From positions 62,001 through 126,000 of the forward strand of contig JAEINS010000008.1 in NCBI GenBank assembly GCA_016342755.1: a DNA stretch of 64,000 nt, written 5' to 3'. Each line of letters begins with the position of its first letter. The first letter of the stretch is position 1. Shown in pieces: positions 49,691-57,734 of this stretch. Below the pieces are notes generated by a model. It had not been told where the DNA came from and did not search any database. It saw only the letters and a program-made list of their open reading frames with translations. The translations under genes were made by a program, and so were the position numbers. Source of the DNA: Melioribacteraceae bacterium. Its GTDB lineage: Bacteria > Bacteroidota > Ignavibacteria > Ignavibacteriales > Melioribacteraceae.

Positions 49691-51382
49691 ATGTTCAAAA
49701 AAATAAGTCCGATTATAATAACATTGCTGTTTACAAGTCTTTTGGCGGCTCAGGACTATGTAAAAGTTGGAAATGTTTATCCTGGTGAAATAAGTTCAGT
49801 TGGATTTACTTTAACAAATGATGGTGAAGTAAACATTAACGGTATGGCCGGGGATTTTGATGATTGGGAAGAAGGTCTTGTATTCTACGGCTGGATTATT
49901 GAAAGCGAAACAAGAAAAATTGCCTGGGATTTGCGCGAAAGTGTTGAATATGAAGAAGATGAAGGCTTATATGACTTTGATGAAGATATTGAACTAAAAG
50001 CTGGGGATTATGAACTTTATTTTACCGGATTAAGAGATTTTACAAAAGAAATTAGAGGATTTGGAGATATTCTTAATAAAATTTTTGGCTCTAAAAATAA
50101 GTATAAAAGAAATTACCGCAGCAAATTAGGTATAAAAGTTACATCGTTATCAAATAATATAATTCAAAAGAAAGCTGAAGATCTTGCAACAAATTATTCC
50201 AAAGGAGCAATTGTTTCACTTTCGAGAATTAGAGATGATGAATTTATAGAAAAAGGTTTTACTCTTAATGCCGAAACTGAACTTTCTATCTATGCAATAG
50301 GCGAGGGAAGATCTGGCGAGTTATTTGATTATGGATGGATTGAAGATGTAAGAACCAATAGAAGAGTCTGGACAATGAACTGGCACGAATGCGATCATGC
50401 TGGCGGTGGAAGTAAAAATATAAAATTTGATGGAAATATTACTCTTCCGGCCGGATCATATTTAGTTAATTATAGAACAGATGATTCTCACTCGTACGAG
50501 GAATGGAATGTAAAACCTCCAAACGATCCATTTTACTGGGGAATTACAGTCTGGGTTGCAAATTCTTCCGAAGCAGATAACATAGAGGCTTTTAAGAAAG
50601 TTGATATAAATAAACCAATTATAAGTCTTACTAAAGTTAGAGACGATGAATTTGTTTCGCAGGGTCTATCTGTAAAAAAAGATATGAAGGCAAGAATATT
50701 TTGTATGGGAGAAGCCGCCAATAAAAGAGAAATGGCAGATTATGGATGGATAGTTGATGCTGATACAAGAGAGATTGTCTGGGAAATGGATTTAAGACGG
50801 TCGGAACATGCCGGCGGAGCGGATAAAAATAGAATGATTGATGATGATATTGTCTTGAAAAAAGGTGATTATATAGTCTATTATCAAACAGATGATTCTC
50901 ATTCCTATCGAAATTGGAATTCCTCGATGCCTTACGATGCGGAAAAATGGGGAATTAGTGTTTGGGTTTCACCCGACGATAAAAATTTCACTATACTTTT
51001 TGATGAAGGTGAATATAAAAGTGCAAATGTCCTGGCGCAAATTACAAGAGTAAGAAATAATGAAAGAGTCAGAAAATCGTTTGAACTTGCTGCCGATTCG
51101 AGAATAAGAATTTTGGCTATAGGCGAAGGACAGGGTGGAGATATGGCTGATTATGCATGGATTGAGAACGACAGAGGAACTATTATCTGGGAAATGACAT
51201 ATAGAAAAACTGATCATGCCGGCGGTGGTCAAAAAAACAGGATTTTCAACGACACAATAATGTTAGGCAAAGGATCTTATAAAGTTTATTACGTTTCTGA
51301 CGGTTCACATTCTTATAGAAATTGGAATGTTAATCCGCCTAGAGATCCGCATCTCTGGGGTGTTACCATTTACAAAGATTAA
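49691..51382 (+). CDS. secreted protein of four related ~125-residue repeats
   Basis: A 563-aa protein with a signal peptide (about 1-20, ending LAAQ). Four tandem domains follow: a divergent first one (about 22-150) and three close copies (about 170-290, 310-430, 445-563). Each copy has R-x-R-(D/N)-(D/N)-E, then an AIGEG or FCMGEA strand, DYGWI or DYAWI, W-x-M, HAGG-x-K-N, a G-x-Y-x-V/I-Y-Y strand, SDGSHSYRNWN or TDDSHSYRNWN, a Pro-rich PP-x-DP, and WGI/V-x-V/I-W. The invariant His, Asp and Trp residues suggest a binding site in each beta-sandwich. I recognise no family. Confidence 0.85.
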   Translation: MFKKISPIIITLLFTSLLAAQDYVKVGNVYPGEISSVGFTLTNDGEVNINGMAGDFDDWEEGLVFYGWIIESETRKIAWDLRESVEYEEDEGLYDFDEDIELKAGDYELYFTGLRDFTKEIRGFGDILNKIFGSKNKYKRNYRSKLGIKVTSLSNNIIQKKAEDLATNYSKGAIVSLSRIRDDEFIEKGFTLNAETELSIYAIGEGRSGELFDYGWIEDVRTNRRVWTMNWHECDHAGGGSKNIKFDGNITLPAGSYLVNYRTDDSHSYEEWNVKPPNDPFYWGITVWVANSSEADNIEAFKKVDINKPIISLTKVRDDEFVSQGLSVKKDMKARIFCMGEAANKREMADYGWIVDADTREIVWEMDLRRSEHAGGADKNRMIDDDIVLKKGDYIVYYQTDDSHSYRNWNSSMPYDAEKWGISVWVSPDDKNFTILFDEGEYKSANVLAQITRVRNNERVRKSFELAADSRIRILAIGEGQGGDMADYAWIENDRGTIIWEMTYRKTDHAGGGQKNRIFNDTIMLGKGSYKVYYVSDGSHSYRNWNVNPPRDPHLWGVTIYKD

Positions 51383-51388
51383 TTTATG

Positions 51389-51418
51389 AGTCCTTCAATT
51401 TTGAAGGACTTTTTTTTT
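51389..51418 (+). terminator. Rho-independent terminator
   Basis: AGTCCTTCAA (51389-51398) and TTGAAGGACT (51401-51410) with a TT loop, followed by eight T. A strong terminator of the four-repeat gene, seven bases after its stop. Confidence 0.93.
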
Positions 51419-51464
51419 GACTACAACTTTACTTAAATTTGAATTTCAAATAAAAAGTGAAATT

Positions 51465-52085
51465 ATGAAATATTTAATATCTACGCTGTTTATAGGAATG
51501 CTATTTTTACAATCATGTAAAATGTGTGATTGTGGAAGTAAATCAGAAATTTTTGACGATCTGGGAATTAATATAATTTCTAAATCGGAGTGGAATGCTC
51601 TTCCGGTTGATGAACTGAAAATGGGAAAACATGAGATTTCGTTAATTACAATACATCATAGCGGAGTTGAATATGATGGCAAAAAAAGTTCTAAAGAAAA
51701 AGCGTTAGGGCTGCAAAAGTTTAGTATAAATGATAAAAAATGGCCGGATGTACCTTATCATTATATGATTGATCTGGATGGAAATGTTCTTGAAGGCCGT
51801 AACGAAAATTTTGCCGGTGAAACAAATACGACTTATAATCCTTCCGGACATTTGCTTATTGAAGTTATGGGAAACTACGAAGTTCAGAAACTTAATAACA
51901 AACAGTTTAATACTTTAGTTAAAATGTGTGTATACGGATGTTTGAAATATAATATTCAGCCGGATGTAATAAAAGGTCATAAGGATTATGCCGAAACACT
52001 TTGCCCCGGAAAGGATATTTATGAAAATTATCTGGTGACTAATAAAATAAAAAATGCAGTTAAAGAAATTTTAGAAAACAATTAA
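51465..52085 (+). CDS. N-acetylmuramoyl-L-alanine amidase / PGRP-type lipoprotein
   Basis: A 206-aa protein starting at ATG 51465. The upstream in-frame TTG lies inside the terminator of the previous gene and is rejected. A lipobox (LQSC, Cys18) anchors it to a membrane. The amidase_2 domain shows the zinc ligands and fold markers: ISLITIHHSGVEY (His), PYHYMIDLDGNVLEGR, NPSGHLLIEVMGNYE and KGHKDYAETLCPGKDIY (second His, Asp region, Cys ligand). It should cleave the amide bond between MurNAc and the stem peptide in the periplasm. Confidence 0.9.
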   Translation: MKYLISTLFIGMLFLQSCKMCDCGSKSEIFDDLGINIISKSEWNALPVDELKMGKHEISLITIHHSGVEYDGKKSSKEKALGLQKFSINDKKWPDVPYHYMIDLDGNVLEGRNENFAGETNTTYNPSGHLLIEVMGNYEVQKLNNKQFNTLVKMCVYGCLKYNIQPDVIKGHKDYAETLCPGKDIYENYLVTNKIKNAVKEILENN

Positions 52086-52087
52086 AT

Positions 52088-52996
52088 TTACTTTTTATTT
52101 GAATTGTTTAACCGGGTTACTTTAACAATACTAAAAACCAGTATTAATACACCAATCCACTGAAATGAGTTTAGTAACTTACCTCTTAGAAAATACTCCA
52201 GTATTACTGCGGTTAAAGGGAATGCTAACTCATAAATTGTAGCCGATGAAGCCGATATTTTCTTCAATCCATAATAATATAAAAATATTGCCGGAGCTCC
52301 GGTTGTACATGCTATTAATAAAAATATGATGATTTGTCTGTCCGAGATTTCAGAAATTGAATTATAATCACCGCTAACCGAAACTATTACCAGCATTATA
52401 ATTGCAGTAAATAAAAAGCGCAAATAAGTTCCTAATTCAAAACCGGTATTTTTTAATGCCCGTTTACTAAATACTGTTGAGGAACCAAAACTAACTGCTG
52501 CAAGCAGCGCAAACGAAGCAGCCATTAATGTTTTATCACCAGTATCAAGATCAGGTAAATTAATTCCAAAGGTCATTAAATAAGCTCCTGCTATTGCAAA
52601 TAATCCCCAAAGAAAAAATTTAGCCGAAAGTTTTTCTTTAAGTACTATTGATGCTAAGATTATTGCAAAGAGAGGTTGTAATTTTTGAATCAGCATTACA
52701 ATTGATAAGTTCACATAGTTGACGTAGAAAAGAGCTTTTGTGATAGCCATTGTACCAATTGCGCCGCCGAATATGGCAACACCTACAAATGAAAAATAAT
52801 CTTTTGCTGATAAATTTTTAATCGCCGGGAAATGTTTATATATAAAAGGTATTAGTAATACCGACACAACCGCACTATTTAATAATACAACTAATGGAAC
52901 AGGAAGTGTGTAGAGATTCGGAGTTAGAACAATGCCGTCAACTCCCCAAAGACTTGCAGCAATTATAACAAATAAAGGTGTGTATTTATCTTTCAA
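52088..52996 (-). CDS. EamA-family (DMT) transporter
   Basis: A 302-aa protein with ten predicted membrane helices in two repeats of five, the EamA/drug-metabolite transporter layout. Markers: ASLWGVDGIVLTPN near the start, FGGAIGTMAITKALFYVN and IMLIQKLQPLFAIILASIVLKEKL closing the first repeat, then APAIFLYYYGLKKISASSATIYELAFPLTAVILEYFL in the second (shown by YGLKKISASSA and ELAFPLTAVI). The substrate cannot be told. Confidence 0.88.
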   Translation of the reverse strand: MKDKYTPLFVIIAASLWGVDGIVLTPNLYTLPVPLVVLLNSAVVSVLLIPFIYKHFPAIKNLSAKDYFSFVGVAIFGGAIGTMAITKALFYVNYVNLSIVMLIQKLQPLFAIILASIVLKEKLSAKFFLWGLFAIAGAYLMTFGINLPDLDTGDKTLMAASFALLAAVSFGSSTVFSKRALKNTGFELGTYLRFLFTAIIMLVIVSVSGDYNSISEISDRQIIIFLLIACTTGAPAIFLYYYGLKKISASSATIYELAFPLTAVILEYFLRGKLLNSFQWIGVLILVFSIVKVTRLNNSNKK

Positions 52997-53112
52997 GTTT
53001 GGTCAAAATCCATAAAATTTATAATGGCAAATTTAGAAAATTAAAAGTTAAATTGTATGTCTGTCGGACTTAATGTTCCGCAATCCGGGGGTTATCGAAC
53101 CCTGACAATCAA

Positions 53113-53211
53113 TGTCAGACTGAGTAGCGAAGCGTAGCGAAGTATGAGTTATGAAAAAACATTATACCGGGGTTCGATGCAATTCCGTAAACGGAATTAC
53201 TCACCCTGACA
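53113..53211. repeat. palindromic repeat copy B (~99 bp)
   Basis: Begins TGTCAGACTGAGTAG (53113-53127) and ends ACTCACCCTGACA, the same termini as the two copies at 54803 and 55300. The interior differs: it has AATTCCG/CGGAATT with a TAAA loop (53181-53198) and shares ATCGAACCC (53094-53102) / GGGTTCGAT (53170-53178) as an outer stem. It lies between two co-directional minus-strand genes. The adjoining TTGTCACTTCGAGCCTG (53218-53234) is also found in the 28910-29162 element. Confidence 0.8.
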
Positions 53212-53255
53212 TTATAGTTGTCACTTCGAGCCTGTTGAGAAGTCAAAATCAAAAC

Positions 53256-53933
53256 TTAATCCAAATTATCAACTAACCATTTATGGAGTTGATGCATTTC
53301 TTTAAACTTTGAATAAGCATATTCCAATGGATCTTTTTTTAGTTCGTTTAGATCTTTACTCTCGAAGAAACCATAAAATCCATTGTACAATAAAAGATCA
53401 GGATTTGCTACTTCACCATCAAAACCGCGTGGAAGTTTTTTATAATGTTTTCCGCCAAACTGATATCCTTTCTTTTCAAGCTTAGACATTATTTTTGTAA
53501 GCTCTTTATTTTTAACCGGATTGTTAACAGTTTCTCTATATCTTTTTAATGTTTCCTTTGTAAACTGATAAAATCCAGTTCCAAGGAAAAAGCTTTCCGG
53601 ATCTATATGGAAATAATATCCGCTGCATTCCATTTTAGGTTTTGTACCTTCCCAAAAAAGAAGACCAAGATTTGTTTTATATGGCGACTTATCTTTACTG
53701 AATCTAACATCTCTGTTTATTCTGAAAATAGATTTATTAACCCTTGCTTCATAAATGATGTCTGGTGAAATTTCTCTTAATCTCATTCCCATCAGTTCAA
53801 TGAAAATTTTAACCGGCTCAATAACATTGTTTTGATATGTATCTTTATTTTCATGAAACCATTCACGGTTATTATTTAATTTTAATTTTTCGAAGAACTT
53901 TACTGCTTCATCTATAAAGTTTATTTCCTGCAT
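53256..53933 (-). CDS. DUF2461 family protein
   Basis: A 225-aa cytoplasmic protein with the DUF2461 (TIGR02453) pattern: FFEKLKLNNNREWFHENKDTY, RVNKSIFRINRDVRFSKDKSPYKTN (segments), GYYFHIDPESFFLGTGFYQ and the later KKLPRGFDG. No enzymatic function is established for the family. It is the third of four minus-strand genes separated by palindromic repeats. Confidence 0.9.
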   Translation of the reverse strand: MQEINFIDEAVKFFEKLKLNNNREWFHENKDTYQNNVIEPVKIFIELMGMRLREISPDIIYEARVNKSIFRINRDVRFSKDKSPYKTNLGLLFWEGTKPKMECSGYYFHIDPESFFLGTGFYQFTKETLKRYRETVNNPVKNKELTKIMSKLEKKGYQFGGKHYKKLPRGFDGEVANPDLLLYNGFYGFFESKDLNELKKDPLEYAYSKFKEMHQLHKWLVDNLD

Positions 53934-54120
53934 AAAAGTATCCTTTCTTTAGTTTTAGGCGATGAATAATAAGGAAAAACTATCGCAAATTCCAAACAAC
54001 AAAATTCAAATAAAAAATAAATAGGAAATCACAAATTCAAAAGGTCAATAAACAAAGTATCAAACCCAAGATGAGTATCTGCCAGAAAAATTATTTCAAC
54101 TCATTTTTTCAAATCGGAGA

Positions 54121-54648
54121 TTACTTTTTATGTTTTCCGGCAAGTATATAAGGTTCAAACTGCTCATGTAAAAAGTGAAACCAGACATTTTTTATTATAG
54201 CCGGAATTCCTTTGTCAATTTCGCCCGAACCGTTTACAGACAGAACTAATTTTGTTGAGTCATTTTCCATAGCGTAAAAATTATATGTACAAACCAGTTG
54301 CAGAGCTTTACCGGACAATCCTAAAGGACCATCGAATCTTATTTGTTTTCCGCGATCTGAATATATTACCGTTGCGTGAAGTGCACCGTCACCTTCTTTA
54401 TTAAATACTTCGTAGAATCCGCCGCCGGCTTTTGGTTCTATATATAGCTTATATGGATTTTCGTAAAACGAATGATCCCACCATTCACTAATATCTCCGG
54501 TTACCGCATCAAAAATTTCCATAGTTGATCCGGGAAGTGTTAAAGAATCCTTAAATGAAAAAACCGAACATTCTTTTGTTATAATTGAACTATCCTGCGC
54601 GCTGATTGAGATTGTAAAAAATAGTAATATTAGAATAAACTTTTTCAT
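54121..54648 (-). CDS. secreted SRPBCC/START-like protein
   Basis: A 175-aa protein with a signal peptide (1-17, ending SAQ). The mature part has LPGSTMEIFDAVTGDISEWWD, IEPKAGGGFYEVF and GALHATVIYSDRGKQIRFDGP, the pattern of AHSA1/SRPBCC hydrophobic-pocket proteins of unknown ligand. An exported member is somewhat unusual, since most are cytoplasmic. Confidence 0.8.
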   Translation of the reverse strand: MKKFILILLFFTISISAQDSSIITKECSVFSFKDSLTLPGSTMEIFDAVTGDISEWWDHSFYENPYKLYIEPKAGGGFYEVFNKEGDGALHATVIYSDRGKQIRFDGPLGLSGKALQLVCTYNFYAMENDSTKLVLSVNGSGEIDKGIPAIIKNVWFHFLHEQFEPYILAGKHKK

Positions 54649-54976
54649 AATGTTCCTTTAATGATGTTAGACTAAGTAGTCTTACAAAGCTAGCCATATC
54701 GAAGTCTAAATAATATAATAGAATTATATTAAACTTTAAAATTAAGAGTTTAATAACGGGTTTCTTCACAAATAGCTAACAATAAAAACATAAAACTTAT
54801 TATGTCAGACTGAGTAGTTTCGTGGAGCGAAACGTATCGAAGTCCGTGAATAAAAAACGCAAAAGAATTGTGAAAATGTTTCCCGTGTTAGATACGATCG
54901 GAAAGATGATCTACTCACACTGACAACCAATGCCGGAATGGGAAATCCAGATTTCTCAGATGTACCGAAGTCAAAT
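54649..54976. other. gene-free region holding palindromic repeat copy C
   Basis: No gene seen. The region contains the repeat at 54803-54925, and after it a short non-repeated stretch up to the stop of the GIY-YIG gene. Confidence 0.6.
54803..54925. repeat. palindromic repeat copy C (123 bp)
   Basis: Starts TGTCAGACTGAGTAG and ends CTACTCACACTGACA; these imperfect terminal inverted repeats pair at 12 of 14 positions. Inside, GTTTCG and CGAAAC form a hairpin (54818-54834), and a TATC/GATA arm pairs further in. It matches copy D at all but about six positions, in the same orientation. It lies 51 bases after the 3' end of the GIY-YIG gene. Confidence 0.9.
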
Positions 54977-55285
54977 CTATTTATTCCAATTTATCTTTTT
55001 TGAATATAACTTAAGCTCTTCAAAATCACCCTTGATAAGTGCTTCTTTCTTTTTCCTAGTCCAATGTTTGATTTTTCTTTCTGATTCAATTGCTTCTTGA
55101 GGTGTATGAAATTCTTGTGAAAACATTAATTTAATTGGAAGTCGTGTTGAAGTATATGAAGTGAATTTTTTGTTTTTATGTTCATCTATTCTTCGCTCTA
55201 AGTTGCTAGTTGAACCTGTATAATAGCTGTTATCAGAACATTTTAGAATATAAACCCAATATAATTTGCCCAAGTAATCCTCCAT
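54977..55285 (-). CDS. single-domain GIY-YIG nuclease
   Basis: A 102-aa protein. The GIY-YIG core is seen as YWVYILKCSDNSYYTGSTSNLERRIDEH, with the two Tyr motifs (VYIL, YYTGST) and the catalytic Arg; the later SERKIKHWTRKKKEALI carries the conserved Glu. It belongs to the small UPF0213-like class with no fused DNA-binding domain. It sits between two nearly identical direct copies of a palindromic element, 14 bases from one and 51 bases from the other, which suggests a link to their spread (inference). Confidence 0.93.
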   Translation of the reverse strand: MEDYLGKLYWVYILKCSDNSYYTGSTSNLERRIDEHKNKKFTSYTSTRLPIKLMFSQEFHTPQEAIESERKIKHWTRKKKEALIKGDFEELKLYSKKINWNK

Positions 55286-55299
55286 AGAATATTAGTTAG

Positions 55300-55421
55300 G
55301 TCAGACTGAGTAGTTTCGCGGAGCGAAACGTATCGAAGTCCGTGAATAAAAAAACGCAAGAGAATTATGAAAACGTTTCCCGTGTTCGATACGATCGGAA
55401 AGATGATCTACTCACACTGAC
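55300..55421. repeat. palindromic repeat copy D (122 bp)
   Basis: Starts GTCAGACTGAGTAG and ends CTACTCACACTGAC, as copy C. The inner stems are perfect here: GTTTCGC/GCGAAAC around a GGA loop, and CGTATCGAA (55329-55337) with TTCGATACG (55385-55393). It ends six bases before the next gene on the minus strand and starts 14 bases upstream of the GIY-YIG start. Confidence 0.9.
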
Positions 55422-55426
55422 ATTAC

Positions 55427-55885
55427 TTACTTGTTCTTCTCAATCCTTTCTTTCCCTTTTTCACTGATAGCAAAACCGCGTTTCATAGTTTTAATATATT
55501 CAACATTTTTAAATCGCAAAGCAGACCAGTCATCATCAATGGCAATCATTCTAACAGGTTCAAATCCGAGTTTACCAAGCGGCTGCCAGCCGTCATCGCG
55601 TGTTATATCCGATTTGTAGTTTCGGGATGTTTTCTTTGGATAGGCAAACCAAAGCACTGAATCACCAATTAATTTTCCAGTTATTTTCGGCGTATACTTA
55701 ATTATATCTTCTTTTGTCTTAACAAAAACCAAAATAAACTCATATTGCTGTTTACAATTAGGACTTTTCTTAACTGTGGTAATTTCCGCCATTTCTTCAA
55801 GATTAGGTTTAAATTCTTTTGGTGTGTTTAATACATAAAGTTTTTCATAATCTTTAAAGTTCATCTTTTTAAAAACCGCATTCAT
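55427..55885 (-). CDS. conserved hypothetical protein
   Basis: A 152-aa cytoplasmic protein. The best-ordered part is IGDSVLWFAYPKKTSRNY, ITRDDGWQPLGKLGFEPVRMIAIDDDWSALRFKNVEYI; the pattern is familiar from uncharacterised Bacteroidota proteins but I cannot name the family. No signal peptide, no catalytic motif. It is the first gene of the minus-strand series interrupted by palindromic repeats. Confidence 0.8.
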   Translation of the reverse strand: MNAVFKKMNFKDYEKLYVLNTPKEFKPNLEEMAEITTVKKSPNCKQQYEFILVFVKTKEDIIKYTPKITGKLIGDSVLWFAYPKKTSRNYKSDITRDDGWQPLGKLGFEPVRMIAIDDDWSALRFKNVEYIKTMKRGFAISEKGKERIEKNK

Positions 55886-56041
55886 ACTTTCCTCATAAGT
55901 TTTTAATTTGAAGTAAATTTAAGACAATTCATCTTAAAATTAAAATCATAAAAAAAATGTGAAATTATTTATAATAAAAATTCTTTCTTTCTTCTTAAGT
56001 TTATATTGTGAAAATTTTAAATTAAAATTGGATGGCTGTAT

Positions 56042-57262
56042 ATGAAAAAATTACTTTTTATAACAATTATAATTTTATTGGCTGTATCTCAACCAACATT
56101 ATTATCACAAGACAAAGGTGTCTTTAAGGAAAGAAAAGGCGGTTTCATAAAAGAAATTATGAAAGAAGCTAAAAAGTTTAGAAGTCCGGAGAAAACAAAG
56201 AAAAAAAGCTTCAAGTTAGATTTCTCAAATTATGATGTTCCAAAATCGGTTGATGAATTTGAAACTCAGTGGCATAACGATCCAATATCACAAGGATTAA
56301 CAGGAACCTGCTGGGCATTTTCTACAACTTCATATTTTGAATCTGAGATTTACAGATTACATGGTAAAAAAGTTAAATTATCGGAAATATGGACAGCTTA
56401 TTGGGAATACATTGAAAAGGCGAGAGGATTTGTTAGAACTCGTGGAAAATCTTTATTTGCCGAAGGCTCTGAAGCAAACGCTGTAACACGAATTTGGAGA
56501 AAATACGGAGTTGTTCCTGCTGAGGATTTCACCGGCTTATTACCTGATCAGAAATTTCATGATCATAGTAAAATGTTTGAAGAAATGAATGATTTCTTAA
56601 AAAGCATAAAAAAGCAAAATGCCTGGAACGAAGAGTTTGTTGTTGAAACAATAAAATCGATATTGCACAGATATTTAGGAACTCCTCCGGCAATGGTTAA
56701 AGCTGACGGAATGGAAATGACTGCAAGACAATATCTTGTGGATGTTTTGAAGTTGAACCTGGATGATTATATTGATGTTCTTTCTTACATGCAGAAACCT
56801 TATTGGGAAGAAGTTGAATATGAAGTACCTGACAACTGGTGGCACAATAAAGATTATCATAATGTCCCTTTAGATGTTTTTATGAAAACTGTGAAAGAAG
56901 TTTTACGTAACGGATACACAATTGTAATTGGCGGCGATGTTTCTGAGCCTGGCTATGATTCGGAAGCTGAAGCGGCAGTTGTTCCAACTTTTGATATTCC
57001 GGGAGAATATATTGATGAAAACGCCCGTCAGTTTAGATTTAGCAACAAAACAACAACTGATGATCATGGAATTCATATTGTTGGTATTAAAAAGAGTGAT
57101 GATAAAGACTGGTTTCTAATTAAGGATTCAGGTTCAGGATCCAGAGATGGAAATAATAAAGGATACTATTTTTATCATGAAGATTATGTGAAATTAAAAA
57201 TAATGGATTTTATGGTACATAAAAGTGCTGTAAAAGATTTGCTGAAAAAGTTTGGAAAGTAA
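56042..57262 (+). CDS. secreted C1-family (papain/bleomycin-hydrolase-like) cysteine peptidase
   Basis: A 406-aa protein with a signal peptide (about 1-22). The papain-type active site is present as QGLTGTCWAFS (oxyanion Gln84, nucleophile Cys90) and DDHGIHIVGI (His342). The usual third residue, Asn in N-S-W-G, is replaced by Asp362 in WFLIKDSGSG. The insertions between Cys and His (WNEEFVVETIKSIL, PYWEEVEYEVPDNWW) resemble aminopeptidase C/bleomycin hydrolase (C1B). An exported member suggests peptide digestion in the periplasm. Confidence 0.88.
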   Translation: MKKLLFITIIILLAVSQPTLLSQDKGVFKERKGGFIKEIMKEAKKFRSPEKTKKKSFKLDFSNYDVPKSVDEFETQWHNDPISQGLTGTCWAFSTTSYFESEIYRLHGKKVKLSEIWTAYWEYIEKARGFVRTRGKSLFAEGSEANAVTRIWRKYGVVPAEDFTGLLPDQKFHDHSKMFEEMNDFLKSIKKQNAWNEEFVVETIKSILHRYLGTPPAMVKADGMEMTARQYLVDVLKLNLDDYIDVLSYMQKPYWEEVEYEVPDNWWHNKDYHNVPLDVFMKTVKEVLRNGYTIVIGGDVSEPGYDSEAEAAVVPTFDIPGEYIDENARQFRFSNKTTTDDHGIHIVGIKKSDDKDWFLIKDSGSGSRDGNNKGYYFYHEDYVKLKIMDFMVHKSAVKDLLKKFGK

Positions 57263-57408
57263 AGTAAAATACTTCCTTTTATGTTGGTCTGAGCAGAATT
57301 GATGATTAATAAGACTAGTTTAATAAAAATATTTCATTAAAAATTTTTAATTTAAAGAAATAATATTTATATTTTAATTCTGAAATTTTTAAGAGTGGAG
57401 ATTGAATA

Positions 57409-57648
57409 ATGGCGAGAAGATGTCAGGTGACAGGTGTTGGACCGAAGAGTGGAAATAATATTTCACACGCTCATAACAAAACAAAAAGAAGATTTTTACC
57501 AAACCTTCAAAAGAAGAAGATTTGGGTAAAAGAACTAAATAGATTTGTTACTGTTAAGTTATCTACAAGAGCTTTAAGAACTATTGCTAAAAACGGTACT
57601 GCTGTATTAGCTAAAATGGTTAAAGAAAACAAACTTAAAGCTAACTAG
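57409..57648 (+). CDS. rpmB: 50S ribosomal protein L28
   Basis: A 79-aa ribosomal protein: [33 protein letters not shown] and [15 protein letters not shown] are the family signature (shown here in part: [20 protein letters not shown]). The ATG follows GTGGAG. It is a single gene with its own strong terminator. Confidence 0.97.
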   Translation: MARRCQVTGVGPKSGNNISHAHNKTKRRFLPNLQKKKIWVKELNRFVTVKLSTRALRTIAKNGTAVLAKMVKENKLKAN

Positions 57649-57674
57649 TTAAGTTCTTTTGTTAAGTTTAATAA

Positions 57675-57704
57675 AAAACCCTTCAATTTTTGAAGGGTTT
57701 TTTT
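57675..57704 (+). terminator. Rho-independent terminator of rpmB
   Basis: CCCTTCA (57679-57685) and TGAAGGG (57691-57697) with flanking A and T runs; the right arm is followed by seven T. Because of the A-run on the left it also works for the convergent gene. Confidence 0.93.
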
Positions 57705-57734
57705 GTATCTGATACATATTAGGAGAATAGGCTC

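Noticed and set aside
51417-51464. Upstream TTG start for the amidase lipoprotein
   Set aside because: It falls in the T-run of a strong terminator and would put 16 residues before a proper lipoprotein signal.
53100-55421. CRISPR array
   Set aside because: The repeats are 99-123 bp, spaced by whole genes, and palindromic with terminal inverted repeats; there are no regular spacers or cas genes.
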